Shown: positions 36,011-45,149 of the stretch, in pieces
How the letters are laid out: every line of letters begins with the position of its first letter
How positions within the stretch are numbered: the stretch's first letter is position 1
The notes under the pieces: generated by a model
Databases searched by the model: none
Seen by the model: the letters and a program-made list of their open reading frames with translations, nothing else
Told to the model about the DNA's origin: nothing
DNA from: UTCFX2 sp963788145
Lineage (GTDB): Bacteria > Chloroflexota > Anaerolineae > Anaerolineales > UBA4823
Reading direction: 5' to 3'
NCBI GenBank assembly: GCA_963788145.1
Contig: CAWBFQ010000007.1
Location: forward strand, 744,001-808,000
DNA length: 64,000 nt
Made by a program: the position numbers and the translations under genes

Positions 36011-36967
36011 TCAGACTCGCTGCCAGAAAGATCCATGCGGGGTGCGCTCGTCTGATAACCATAATCCATCCTCGGCAGTCCCGGCGTAGAAACGCCCATT
36101 CCATTCCGCAAGGCTGATCACCAGGGATGGACTATTTTCAACCTGTTTCCAATGTATTCCCCCATCTGTTGAGCAGATCAGACCATATTCACCTACGCCA
36201 AGCAGGATGACCCCGTTCTGTCCGACACAGATTGCATTGACGGTCTGATCGCCAGAAAGACCTAGATCGACCTTTTCCCAGGATTGTCCACTATCGATTG
36301 AACGATAAAATCCATTGTTTTCTAGCCCGGCGAACAAGGTGAAACCCGAGTCGGAGGTCTGGAGAAGTCCGAGCGAAAGAACTATCTGACCTTCGAGCCC
36401 GGAGTATTTCCAGGCTCTCCCGCCATTCGGGGAGAAATAAAATCCATTTTCTGTCCCTGCAAAAACCGGCTCGCGGCGCGACCAGGTACGGGCAGCCAAC
36501 ATGCAACCGATCGAAAAGTTGCGCAGGCCAAAATTGGAAAGCTGCCAGGTTCGACCGCTATCGCGTGAGCGCAGAATGCCATCCCCATCCGTTCCAGCCA
36601 GGATGACCCCATCCTGCTGAAAATTTGGCGAGGCGGTAAAGTTTAATACCAGAGATGCCGTTTGTTCGACCCGAGCAGCCTGCCAGTTCGCCCCAAGATC
36701 GAATGAGCGGAAGATATTCGATTGAGCGGCAGTGCTGGTCGCTTGACGGACATCCAGCCCTGCAGCGATCACAATTTTACCGGCGACAAACAAAGCATCT
36801 GGCTGGGAAAAGAGCAGGTTTTGGGACAACACCCGCCAATTGGCCCCATCTTTATGGAATAAACCGGCTGGGGATGCCAGCCAGAGTTGGTCTTGGTCGC
36901 CTGGTGCGATCTGGAAAACGGCCGCATCGGCTGGAGGAGCGGGTATTTGCTGCCAATCATGGTTCAT
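36011..36967 (-). CDS. BNR/YCF48-like beta-propeller protein
   Basis: 318-residue protein made of repeated Asp-box motifs (S-x-D-x-G-x-x-W): RSFDLGANWQ, RSRDSGRTWQ, SPNGGRAWK, RSIDSGQSWE and CSTDGGIHWKQ, spaced about 45 residues. This predicts a six- or seven-bladed beta-propeller, as in sialidases and photosystem assembly factor Ycf48. Sialidase catalytic residues are not evident and no signal peptide is seen. Its ATG lies within the last codons of the GroEL-like gene (11-base overlap), so the two are translated together and may interact. Confidence 0.8.
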   Translation of the reverse strand: MNHDWQQIPAPPADAAVFQIAPGDQDQLWLASPAGLFHKDGANWRVLSQNLLFSQPDALFVAGKIVIAAGLDVRQATSTAAQSNIFRSFDLGANWQAARVEQTASLVLNFTASPNFQQDGVILAGTDGDGILRSRDSGRTWQLSNFGLRNFSIGCMLAARTWSRREPVFAGTENGFYFSPNGGRAWKYSGLEGQIVLSLGLLQTSDSGFTLFAGLENNGFYRSIDSGQSWEKVDLGLSGDQTVNAICVGQNGVILLGVGEYGLICSTDGGIHWKQVENSPSLVISLAEWNGRFYAGTAEDGLWLSDERTPHGSFWQRV

Positions 36968-38591
36968 AACTCACCGCCGGGTTTTTTTTGATGATCAGGG
37001 TATCCGTACTCAAAGCCATGGCAGCCCCGCTGGCAGCCGTTTCCAGGGCAGCCCGCAAAACCTTGGCAGCATCCAGCACACCAGCAGCACGGGCTTCACG
37101 GATGCTGCCAGTGTTTATATCGTAGAACAAACCAATCTGATTTTGGATTAAGTCATGCATTTGAACTGCCGGCGCATGAACGCTGGCATTCTTGAGAATA
37201 CGCTGGAATGGCGCCTTGAGGGAATGCACAAGAGCCCGAGCGCCCATGCGCTCATCTTCCGATAAGCCATTTATTTGATCCAAGACTGCAGGAATGCAGT
37301 GCAGGAACGCAGCCCCGCCGCCAGGAAGCACGCCTTCTTTGAGGGCGGCGCGCACTACTTTGACGCCTTGCTCCGCCCGTTGATGCAGATAATCCCGCTC
37401 AGCCTGAGTATATGCACCCACTTTCAAGATGCCCACGCTGCCAGAAAGACGACCTAGGCGCATCTCTAACTCTACCCGGTCGGGGTCCCCGAAAGGCAAG
37501 GCTTGCAGCCGTTTCTGTAATATTCCTATCTGGTCACGAATCTCAGCAGGATTTCCGCCTCCCCCGACGACGAGCAAATCACTCGCGCCCGCCTGCGCCC
37601 GTCTGGCAGAGCCAAAATCTGTGGGGCGGATCGATTCGAGCCCGCGGCCCATTTGCGGAGAGATCAGGGTAGCACCAGTAAGACAAGCCAGGTCTGCGAG
37701 ATCCGCCTGGAGTTTTTCCCCGGCCCGTTCGAGTGAGACCGCTATCACTTTTATTTCCGTTTTCTGGCTGGTCGCAACCAGCAAGCTCAAGGCTTCCCCG
37801 CTGATTTTATGGGCAATGAATAAAAGTTGAGCGGCGGAATGATGCTCCGGTGTTTTATTAATAGTCAACTGATCCAACACCGGGCGGACTTCATCAAAAG
37901 CAGTCACGGTGCCGTCAAATAAGACAACCTGAAGGTCCGGTAGGATCGCCTGGATCGCGCCGGGCGAATTAATCAAATAGGGTGAGATTAAGCTTGCCCG
38001 CCAGCGCCCGCCTTCCAGATATTCACGCTCCAAATAGGGGGCCATATAATCTTCCACCGTCACATGGCCAAGAGGCCCAAGAATATCAAACATTTCACCC
38101 AGGATGAAGCTGATATCTGCTTCTCCAGTTGTTGAAAAAGCCACCGCGGCCAGGTCATCTTCACCCTGGATGGGTTGGCTCATCTGGACCAAATGTGCCA
38201 GGGCAGCCTGAACGGCAAACTTGAGCCCGCTGATCAGCTGGACCGGATTTGCGCCAGCCGAAACCGAACGCGCGGCGTGCGCAAGCATAGCCTGGGAGAG
38301 CACGGCGGTCAGAGCGCCGCCATCGCCAACCCGCTCGTGCATGCGCCAGACCATATTCCGCAGCAGCATCGCGCCTACATTTTGGCGCGGGTCGGGCAGT
38401 TCTGTCATCCGACGGGCAATGGTTGCAGCATCTGTTAGCAGCTCGGGGCGCGGTTTTAGATCGGTTGATGCGAGCACAATACCCTGGGTTGGGCCCAGGG
38501 TGGAGGCGAGCAGGTCAGCCAATTGATCAAAACCCAACTTCAGTTGTTGGATTGATTCGGGATATTGAATGACAGAAGGTCTTTTTATCAT
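36957..38591 (-). CDS. Divergent GroEL-like chaperonin paralogue
   Basis: 544-residue Cpn60 homologue. Conserved elements include LASTLGPTQG, the RVGDGGALTAVL loop (Asp ~90, equivalent to GroEL D87), GVLPGGGAAFLH and GVLDAAKVLRAALETA. Differences matter: the GDGTTT phosphate loop reads GDGGAL, the catalytic Asp of RVEDAL (D398 in E. coli) is replaced in RAEQGV, and the Gly-Gly-Met tail is missing. No groES is adjacent. ATP hydrolysis is probably weak or absent. It may be a specialised or scaffold-like paralogue. It is co-translated with a beta-propeller gene. Confidence 0.85.
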   Translation of the reverse strand: MIKRPSVIQYPESIQQLKLGFDQLADLLASTLGPTQGIVLASTDLKPRPELLTDAATIARRMTELPDPRQNVGAMLLRNMVWRMHERVGDGGALTAVLSQAMLAHAARSVSAGANPVQLISGLKFAVQAALAHLVQMSQPIQGEDDLAAVAFSTTGEADISFILGEMFDILGPLGHVTVEDYMAPYLEREYLEGGRWRASLISPYLINSPGAIQAILPDLQVVLFDGTVTAFDEVRPVLDQLTINKTPEHHSAAQLLFIAHKISGEALSLLVATSQKTEIKVIAVSLERAGEKLQADLADLACLTGATLISPQMGRGLESIRPTDFGSARRAQAGASDLLVVGGGGNPAEIRDQIGILQKRLQALPFGDPDRVELEMRLGRLSGSVGILKVGAYTQAERDYLHQRAEQGVKVVRAALKEGVLPGGGAAFLHCIPAVLDQINGLSEDERMGARALVHSLKAPFQRILKNASVHAPAVQMHDLIQNQIGLFYDINTGSIREARAAGVLDAAKVLRAALETAASGAAMALSTDTLIIKKNPAVSYEP

Positions 38592-38714
38592 AATTGAGGA
38601 TCAATGTCCAACTTGACAGGATAACAGGAATATTATACAATAAAAACAGAATAATTATTTATTCATTTTGAATTATTAATTAAGCCTGATCTATATAACT
38701 CAATCGCTGCACAA

Positions 38715-40082
38715 ATGTCCGAACATACCTTTCTGGGCAGTAACATTAATCTGGTGAAGATGCATAACATGCAGGCGATCCTGCTGAGTATGCTCGACGA
38801 AAAGCGTCTTTCACGCGTCCAGCTCGCCCAGAAGACCACCCTATCGACAACAACCATTACTAATCTGATTGCAGAATTGATAGAGCAGGGTGTTATTACT
38901 GAAGAAGGCGCCCAATGTCAGAATGGGCGCCGGTCGGTAGGCCGGCCACGTACCGATCTTCAACTGGCGCCTAACGCCCGTTTTGCGGTTGGCGTGCATA
39001 TTGGGATTGGTCTATTCAGGGTGGCGATTGTCAATCTGTTCGCTGAGATCGTGCAAGGAGAGATGGAAGATTTCGACCTGAGCTCCCCAGCGGAGGAAGT
39101 GATTACAAAGATCACTGCCAGAGTGGATAAAATGATATCAGAGAGCGGAGTGGAGCGCTCTAGAATTCTGGGCGTTGGCGTGGGCGCTTCCGGGCTGGTG
39201 AATTATCAAAGCGGGGTGAACCTGCTTGCGCCGAACCTGGGTTGGCAGATGGTGCCCATCCAGGAACTCCTGGAGGCGGCTCTGCAACTACCGGTCATTG
39301 TGGATAATAACGTGCGGGCGATGGCGTTGGGCGAAGCCTACTTTGGGGCCGGCAGAGGCGTCGATTCGCTGGCTTTTGTTTACGGCCGTACAGGGGTTGG
39401 AGCCGGCTTTGTGGTTGGCGGCAAGCTGTTTCGCGGCAGCAACACCGGCGCAGGCGAGATCGGGCATACGATCATCATTCCAGATGGCGGCGAGCCATGC
39501 CGCTGCGGCAAGAATGGCTGCCTGGAGACCCTGGTCTCTGAAACCGTCATCCTGCGCATGGCAAAAGAGATCGCTCAAAGAAACTCAAATGGACTGCTTG
39601 CTCAACAATTGAACCAGGATCGCGCCCTTCTTCCGATCGAAGGCGAAATGGTTTCACAAGTAACCATTTCGGGCGAAATGGCTTCACATGAAACCGTTTC
39701 GCAGGTCTTTGATGCCGCCCGAAAGGGCGATATGGAGACTCGCCGTATGATTGAGGGGCGTGCGTGCTACCTGGGAATTGCCCTGGCAAATTTGGTCAAC
39801 ATCCTCAACCCCGAGTTAATTATTCTGGGTGGCATGTTTGCTCAAGGACACGATCTGATCCTGCCGGTAGCCGCACAAACCATGCGCGAGATGGCTTTTG
39901 CTGGAATGGGCGAGAAAGTGCGCGTCCAGACAACTGAATTTGGATGGCGGGCAGGCGTCATTGGGGCGTCTGCGCTGGCGTTGCTAAGATTCTTTTATCA
40001 GCAAGCAGCGTCGCAAAATATGCCGGCTGCGCAAAACCCATCCCCCAACTATCTGAACTATTCCTTTTCCAATCGAGACTAA
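38715..40082 (+). CDS. ROK-family transcriptional regulator
   Basis: 455-residue NagC/XylR-like regulator. An N-terminal winged HTH (residues ~30-60, SRVQLAQKTTLSTTTITNLI) precedes a ROK sugar-binding domain with ILGVGVGASGLVN, VDNNVRAMALGEAYFGAG, and the zinc motif GEIGH-x-CRCGKNGCLE. An insertion near residues 310-330 is coded by palindromic repeat copies. It heads the co-directional sugar/sulfonate locus and is probably its repressor, released by a sugar or sugar phosphate. A possible promoter, TTGACA (38613-38618) and TATACA (38634-38639), lies upstream with short spacing. No clear Shine-Dalgarno precedes the ATG. Confidence 0.9.
   Translation: MSEHTFLGSNINLVKMHNMQAILLSMLDEKRLSRVQLAQKTTLSTTTITNLIAELIEQGVITEEGAQCQNGRRSVGRPRTDLQLAPNARFAVGVHIGIGLFRVAIVNLFAEIVQGEMEDFDLSSPAEEVITKITARVDKMISESGVERSRILGVGVGASGLVNYQSGVNLLAPNLGWQMVPIQELLEAALQLPVIVDNNVRAMALGEAYFGAGRGVDSLAFVYGRTGVGAGFVVGGKLFRGSNTGAGEIGHTIIIPDGGEPCRCGKNGCLETLVSETVILRMAKEIAQRNSNGLLAQQLNQDRALLPIEGEMVSQVTISGEMASHETVSQVFDAARKGDMETRRMIEGRACYLGIALANLVNILNPELIILGGMFAQGHDLILPVAAQTMREMAFAGMGEKVRVQTTEFGWRAGVIGASALALLRFFYQQAASQNMPAAQNPSPNYLNYSFSNRD
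39642..39702. repeat. Cluster of palindromic repeat copies inside the ROK gene
   Basis: GCGAAATGGTTTCAC at 39643, a 9-bp inverted repeat GAAATGGTT/AACCATTTC (39645-39653, 39662-39670), and GCGAAATGGCTTCAC with a closing CCGTTTCGC (to 39702). They are read in frame as GEMVSQ, GEMASH and ETVSQ, inserting polar residues in a protein loop. Confidence 0.55.
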
Positions 40083-40099
40083 TTGGCGGACCTCTTACG

Positions 40100-41467
40100 A
40101 TGGAAAATTACCAAATTGCATTTATCCCCCTCGCTCGCACTACTTTTGATATCTCTCTAGCAGAAGAGGTTACCCGAGCAGCCCGTGCGCAGCTTGAATC
40201 AGCCGGGTTCCGCCTGATCGGCCCCGATAAACTGGTCACCGATTTGGAAACTGCCCAGGCTGTATCCAACGATTTCTCCAATCAACCAGTGGACTTGCTG
40301 CTCGTCTTTCAAGCCAGCTTTGCAGACAGCACGATGGTAACCACGCTGGCAGAAGCATTTGGACAGAAAGAGACGGAGTCGCCGCTCTTCTTATGGGCAA
40401 TTCCTGAACCGTTCAGCGGGGGACGCTTGCGTCTGAACTCTCTGTGTGGGATTAATCTGGCAGGCCACGCTCTGACTTTGCGGAAACGGCGCTACTGGTA
40501 TGCCTATTCAGCTCCGGATGACCCAGCAACTATCCAGACGATCCGCTCATTGGCTGCGGCAGGACATATCCGCCGGCGGCTGCGATCAACGCGGTTGGGT
40601 GTGGTTGGCGAGCATCCAGCCGGAATGGATTCCTGTCATCTGGACCAGCCGCTATTGGAAGCAAAATTGGGCTTAACGGTGCGAAAGATTGAGTTGGAGG
40701 AAGTTTTCGAACGAGCTAGAAAGACATCGTCTGCTAGCCTGGCAGCAGTGCGGGCAGGCCTGGAAACCCGCCTGGATAACCTGGCTGAATTGGAACAGAC
40801 CCCACTGATGGGAACGCTGAGCGTGTATAGCGCCTTGAAGCAGATCGCAGAAGAGGAAAAACTGGATGGATTGGCGGTTCGCTGCTGGTCAGAATTCTTC
40901 ACTCAAATGGGCTGCGCGGCTTGTGGGGCGATGTCGATGTTGAGCGACGGGTTCAACCAACAGACGCCGATCCCGTGCAGTTGCGAGGCGGATGTCAATG
41001 GAACAGTGACCCAGCTCATGCTGCAGTGGCTGGCGGACGCGCCTGCTTTTGGGACGGATATCGTCGCGATGGATTTCGATAAAGATGAGATTGCATTGTG
41101 GCACTGCGGGCTGGCGCCGCTTTCAATGGCTGATCCAAACGTCCAGCCGCATGGAGGCATTCACTCCAATCGGCGGGTGCCGTTGGTGATGGACTTTCCG
41201 ATGAAACCCGGGCATGTCACAATCGCCCGCCTGAGCCAGGCAACCGGCGAGTTGCGCCTGGTGCTTGGACAAGGAGAGATGCTCTCGGCCCCGGCGCCGT
41301 TTTCGGGCACATCCGGTGTGCTGCGGCTGGAAAAACCTGCCCGCCAGTTCTTTGACGCCCTGCTCCAACAAGGGCTGGAACATCATATCTCGCTGACTTA
41401 TGGAGACACTCTGGCATCCCTGGTAGCATTTGCCGATCTGGTGGATTTGCCAGTGTATCGTTTGTAG
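40100..41467 (+). CDS. L-fucose/L-arabinose isomerase-like protein (candidate sulfosugar isomerase)
   Basis: 455-residue protein of the FucI/AraA-like fold: an N-terminal Rossmann-like half (AFIPLARTTFDISLAEEV) and a C-terminal half with LAVRCWSEFF, CEADVNGTVTQLML and a terminal barrel (GVLRLEKPARQFF). Family members interconvert aldoses and ketoses with Mn2+, using Glu and Asp ligands; Glu of CEADVNG and His of HGGIH are candidates. In the sulfoglycolytic transaldolase pathway an isomerase makes sulfofructose from sulfoquinovose, and this gene occupies that place in the locus. It could equally act on an ordinary deoxy-sugar. ATG 40100 lies 18 bases after the ROK stop. Confidence 0.75.
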   Translation: MENYQIAFIPLARTTFDISLAEEVTRAARAQLESAGFRLIGPDKLVTDLETAQAVSNDFSNQPVDLLLVFQASFADSTMVTTLAEAFGQKETESPLFLWAIPEPFSGGRLRLNSLCGINLAGHALTLRKRRYWYAYSAPDDPATIQTIRSLAAAGHIRRRLRSTRLGVVGEHPAGMDSCHLDQPLLEAKLGLTVRKIELEEVFERARKTSSASLAAVRAGLETRLDNLAELEQTPLMGTLSVYSALKQIAEEEKLDGLAVRCWSEFFTQMGCAACGAMSMLSDGFNQQTPIPCSCEADVNGTVTQLMLQWLADAPAFGTDIVAMDFDKDEIALWHCGLAPLSMADPNVQPHGGIHSNRRVPLVMDFPMKPGHVTIARLSQATGELRLVLGQGEMLSAPAPFSGTSGVLRLEKPARQFFDALLQQGLEHHISLTYGDTLASLVAFADLVDLPVYRL

Positions 41468-41486
41468 CGTCAACAGCAGGAGATGC

Positions 41487-41512
41487 AAGTTTCACACTGG
41501 TTTCGTCCTGCA
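41487..41512. repeat. Degenerate palindromic repeat copy, intergenic
   Basis: AAGTTTCACACTGGTTTCGTC holds two GTTTC half-sites in direct orientation. It lies between the isomerase and the solute-binding protein genes. Confidence 0.3.
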
Positions 41513-41636
41513 GAACGCATTCAGAAAAGAACTGGATGTATTGAAGGAGGTGGTTCGAGAGCGAAGAAAAGCTGGAATGTAAATATTGGCAAACTGTAAG
41601 CACATTTGAAAAATGTATCTATTCTGGAGGTGAAAG

Positions 41637-43079
41637 ATGGAAAGGAAATTCTCACGGCGCGAATTCTTAAAACTGAGCGCCACAGGCGCGGCAGCCGCAT
41701 TGTTGACCCGCTGCGCCCCTGCAGCCACACCGGTCCCGGCTGAGACCGCCGCGCCGGTAGCGACGGAAGCTGTTGCTCCGGCAGTTACAGAAGCCGCAGT
41801 TGTTACAGAAGCCGCGGTTGTCACCGAACCCCCTATGGCGCCTGCCACGGTAGAATTCCTGGCATGGGGCGATAACGCCGATATCCCCGCCTGGGAGAAA
41901 CTCTCCAAGATGTATATGGAAGCGCATCCGAATGTCACCGTGAACGTGACAACCGTCGCCGATCCGAACGCCAATTACTATCCCAAACTGCAAACCGCCA
42001 TTGCCGGCGGCACTCCGCCAGGGGTAGCATCGTTCCAGGGTTGGGAATGGCAGACTTATGCCGACAAGGAACTGCTCGCTCCGATCGATGAACTGGTGAG
42101 CCGGGATGGGTTTGATGATGTGTATCCTCAAGACATGAAGAGTGTGGTCGATTCTACTAGCCGTCACGGGAAGAAGTATCTAATCCCGCTGCAATTGGCC
42201 ACAATGGTGATGTTCTATGCAAAAAAGCCCTTCGATGACGCTGGCGTTGAATACCCGACCGATGATTGGACGCTCGAGGAATTCATCGAGAAAGCGCAGA
42301 AAGTGACCAAGCTGGACGGCGACAACAAGGTCTACGGCTTACAGGCAAACGGCAGCTGGTTCCGGGATATCGGCTGGATTCGCGGCACCGGTAAAGCTGA
42401 ATTCGACTCGATCATCGATCCCAAGAAAGCGATGTTCAGCCAACCCGAGATCGTGGATATCATCCAGAAGATGGCTGTCGATGTCTTCTACACCATGAAT
42501 GTGGCTCCGACGCCGGCAGATCTTTCGGCAGGCGCAAACACCTTCCAAACCGGCAATGTGGGCATGAAGTACGAAGGCGCCTGGTGGTTTGGCCAGATGA
42601 ACAGCCCCGAACTGCGGGCGGAAAATAAGCAGATTGAGTTCGATGTGGTGCTGATGCCGAAGATGGCAGACGCAAGCCGCCCGCATCGTGGTTGGGCTGA
42701 AGGTATTGCACTTCTGCAGGGCGACAATGTAGAAGAGTCCTGGAAATTTGCCAGCTTCATGGCCAGCGAAGAAGGCGATAAGGTCTATTCGGAAACCACT
42801 GGTCGCCTGCCGAACCGGGTCTCCCTGCTGGAGAGCTTCTGGGTTCCCACAGTTGAAGAGAAATTCCAGTTCAAGAACGCAAAAGCGTTCATTCAGGCGT
42901 TGAAGAGTTCCCAGGTGGATGTGGTTGGCGGTTTGCCGCGCAGCAAGATGTGGGCCGAAACCGTAAAGCCAATCGGCTGGGATCCGATGATCAACGGCAG
43001 CGCCTCGGCAGCCGACGCTCTTGCCGCGGTGGACAAAGAACTTCAGGTGAAGCTCGACGAATATTGGGCTTCGGTATAG
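41637..43079 (+). CDS. ABC transporter solute-binding lipoprotein, sugar type
   Basis: 480-residue family 1 extracellular solute-binding protein. The N-terminus carries a Tat-like FSRREFLKLS motif followed by LLTRCAPA, suggesting a lipid-anchored Tat substrate, and an Ala/Thr/Val-rich linker to residue ~75. The binding domain starts at VEFLAWGDNADIPAWEKL, with the family signatures LYAP-like YLIPLQLATMVMFYAKK and ALLQGDNVEESWKFASFM. GGAGGTGA precedes ATG 41637. Two permease genes follow after three hairpins. No ATPase gene is present, so a shared MsmK-type ATPase elsewhere is expected. Ligand probably a sugar or sulfosugar. Confidence 0.9.
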   Translation: MERKFSRREFLKLSATGAAAALLTRCAPAATPVPAETAAPVATEAVAPAVTEAAVVTEAAVVTEPPMAPATVEFLAWGDNADIPAWEKLSKMYMEAHPNVTVNVTTVADPNANYYPKLQTAIAGGTPPGVASFQGWEWQTYADKELLAPIDELVSRDGFDDVYPQDMKSVVDSTSRHGKKYLIPLQLATMVMFYAKKPFDDAGVEYPTDDWTLEEFIEKAQKVTKLDGDNKVYGLQANGSWFRDIGWIRGTGKAEFDSIIDPKKAMFSQPEIVDIIQKMAVDVFYTMNVAPTPADLSAGANTFQTGNVGMKYEGAWWFGQMNSPELRAENKQIEFDVVLMPKMADASRPHRGWAEGIALLQGDNVEESWKFASFMASEEGDKVYSETTGRLPNRVSLLESFWVPTVEEKFQFKNAKAFIQALKSSQVDVVGGLPRSKMWAETVKPIGWDPMINGSASAADALAAVDKELQVKLDEYWASV

Positions 43080-43132
43080 TCATCCTCGCGGATAAAGAAC
43101 ATCCGTAAGAGAGGTATTGCGCTACGCGTGAT

Positions 43133-43233
43133 AGCCGACAGGATGTCGGTTGACACCCTGTCGGCTTTGATCGCCGGGGTTGCCTAAGCAACCCTGGTTG
43201 GTTAAGCCAACCCCCAATATCTCCCGGTTTTTT
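43133..43233 (+). terminator. Three consecutive hairpins between binding-protein and permease genes
   Basis: Perfect stems AGCCGACAGG/CCTGTCGGCT (43133-43166), GGGTTGC/GCAACCC (43177-43194) and GGTTGG/CCAACC (43196-43212), followed by a T6 run at 43228-43233. They probably act as a partial terminator or RNA-stabilising region that keeps binding-protein mRNA above permease mRNA. Confidence 0.6.
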
Positions 43234-43250
43234 ATTGTAAGGAGGTCCCT

Positions 43251-44192
43251 ATGGCTGCAAGAACCGGCGAAACTGGCGCGAAACTTGTTTCGCCCAATGT
43301 TCGATTCAATCGACCAAGCAAAAGCCAACTGCGTGAATGGGTGGCAGGTTATTTTTTTGCCTCTCCTTTCATCATCGGCTTCCTGATCTTCACTGCCTAC
43401 CCAATGATTTATTCCATCTGGCTGGCTTTCCATAAGTGGGATTTGCTGACCCCGCCAAAATTCGTGGGATTTGCCAATATCACCAAAATGATCTCGGACC
43501 CGATCGCAAACATGAGCCTGTCTAACAGCGCCTTCTACACATTCCTGGCAGTACCGATTCAACTGGTAATCGCCTTTGCGCTGGCGCTGGCGCTGACTCA
43601 ACCGCTGAAATTCCGCGATATGTACCGGGCTGGTTTCTACCTGCCGATTATCGTCCCGCTGGTCGCCAGTTCGGTGGTCTGGCAACGGGTTTTCAGCCCG
43701 GATTACGGCATTTTGAACGAGTTTTTAGGCTGGTTCGGCGTGCCTTCTCAAAAGTGGCTGTTTCAACCAGAACTTGCAAAACCCGCCTTCATTTTTATGT
43801 CATTCTGGATGATTGGGCGGCAGATGGTGATCTTCATCGCTGGTTTGGGAAATATACCTGAGACCCTGTATGAAGCAGCCAGTCTGGATGGCGCCGGTTG
43901 GTGGACCCGGCTTTTCAAAGTGACCATCCCGCTGATGACGCCGCTCATCTTTTACAACATGGTGATTGCAATCGTTAATTCATTCCAGATGTTTATCCCC
44001 GCCTTGATCATGACGGATGGCGGGCCAGAAAACGCCACCCTCTTTGCCGTCTTGAATATCTACCGCCAGGGCTTCAATTATTTCAACATGGGTTATGCAG
44101 CCGCCCTGGCCTGGCAGTTCTTCTTGATCGTGGTTGGCTTTACCATCGCCCAGTTCTTCGTCTCTGAACGCTGGGTTTATTACGAACAGTAG
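43251..44192 (+). CDS. ABC sugar transporter permease (MalF type)
   Basis: 313-residue membrane protein with six predicted helices. The EAA loop reads YEAASLDGAGWWTRLFKVTIP, quoted here as EAASLDGAGWW, the contact site for the ATPase. The start is preceded by GGAGGTCCCT. Residues ~4-15 (RTGETGAKLVSP) are encoded by a palindromic repeat and look like a recent in-frame insertion. It pairs with the next permease and the upstream binding protein. Translation stops 10 bases before the next start. Confidence 0.93.
   Translation: MAARTGETGAKLVSPNVRFNRPSKSQLREWVAGYFFASPFIIGFLIFTAYPMIYSIWLAFHKWDLLTPPKFVGFANITKMISDPIANMSLSNSAFYTFLAVPIQLVIAFALALALTQPLKFRDMYRAGFYLPIIVPLVASSVVWQRVFSPDYGILNEFLGWFGVPSQKWLFQPELAKPAFIFMSFWMIGRQMVIFIAGLGNIPETLYEAASLDGAGWWTRLFKVTIPLMTPLIFYNMVIAIVNSFQMFIPALIMTDGGPENATLFAVLNIYRQGFNYFNMGYAAALAWQFFLIVVGFTIAQFFVSERWVYYEQ
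43266..43295. repeat. Palindromic repeat inside permease gene
   Basis: GGCGAAACTGG followed by GCGAAACTTGTTTCGC (43278-43293), a near-perfect 16-base palindrome. It is read as GET then AKLVS, that is, in both stop-free frames of the repeat. Confidence 0.7.
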
Positions 44193-44202
44193 GAGGTGCA
44201 GA

Positions 44203-45123
44203 ATGTCCGTCATCCCATCAAAATCTGTATCCGGCGGATCAAGAACATCTGATCAGAACGCATCCCTCCAACAGCCGTTGGTCAAGCCAGATGTAAAACG
44301 ATTTCTCGGTTTGACCCTCCTGCAGATATTGATGACCATCATCCTGATCACCTTTTTAGTGCCAACATTATGGATGATCTCATCATCTCTGAAAGCTTCA
44401 ACTGAAATATTTGTGCATCCAATGGTCTGGTTTCCGAAAAACCCACAGTGGAGAAATTATCTGGAAATCTTCAAGGTTCTTCCATTTGGGAAATTCGCCT
44501 GGAACACACTGGTTGTGACCGGATTGGCTGTGCTGGGAACGTTGGTTTCCTCGATGATGGCCGGTTATGCTTTTGCCCGTTTGCGCTGGCCAGGTAAGAA
44601 ATTCTGGTTCGGCCTGATGATCGCGACCATGCTACTGCCGGAAGTGATCACATTGGTGCCGCGTTTTTTGATCTTCCGCAGCCTGGATTGGATTGATACC
44701 TTCTACCCATTGATTGTGCCATATTGGCTTGGAGGCACCGCGCTGTATATCTTCCTGGTTGTGCAGTTCTTGCGCGGCATCCCAATGGAATTGGAAGAGG
44801 CGGCCTTGATCGATGGAGCGAACCGAATCCAAATCATGACCCAGATCATTCTTCCACTCTCCAAACCGGTGATTGCCACCATCGCGGTATTTGCGTTGAT
44901 CCAGCATTATAATTCGTTCCTGGAACCTCTCATTTACCTGAATAGCATGGATCACTGGACTCTAGCGCTGGGGATTCGAGCGCTGAACGACTCCAACGTG
45001 CAGCACTGGGAATGGGTTTTCTCAGCGGGTACGTTGATGTTGGCCCCGGTGCTGCTCATCTTCGTTTTTGCGCAAAGGTATTTTATTCAGGGTATCACGA
45101 TGACCGGCTTTGGCGGTCGCTAA
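44203..45123 (+). CDS. ABC sugar transporter permease (MalG type)
   Basis: 306-residue membrane protein with about six helices. The cytoplasmic EAA loop is LEEAALIDGANRIQIMTQIILP (core EEAALIDGAN), the MalG-type signature. After a polar ~30-residue N-terminus the first helix is at ~33-55. AGGAGGTGCAGA precedes ATG 44203; the longer frame back to 44134 overlaps the preceding gene and is rejected. It forms the translocation pore with the upstream permease. Confidence 0.93.
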   Translation: MSVIPSKSVSGGSRTSDQNASLQQPLVKPDVKRFLGLTLLQILMTIILITFLVPTLWMISSSLKASTEIFVHPMVWFPKNPQWRNYLEIFKVLPFGKFAWNTLVVTGLAVLGTLVSSMMAGYAFARLRWPGKKFWFGLMIATMLLPEVITLVPRFLIFRSLDWIDTFYPLIVPYWLGGTALYIFLVVQFLRGIPMELEEAALIDGANRIQIMTQIILPLSKPVIATIAVFALIQHYNSFLEPLIYLNSMDHWTLALGIRALNDSNVQHWEWVFSAGTLMLAPVLLIFVFAQRYFIQGITMTGFGGR

Positions 45124-45149
45124 ACATTATCAAAAGAAAGATAGTTCAT

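Noticed and set aside
43133..43212. Consecutive short repeats considered as a CRISPR array
   Set aside because: The three hairpins have different sequences and no spacer-repeat regularity; no cas gene is present.
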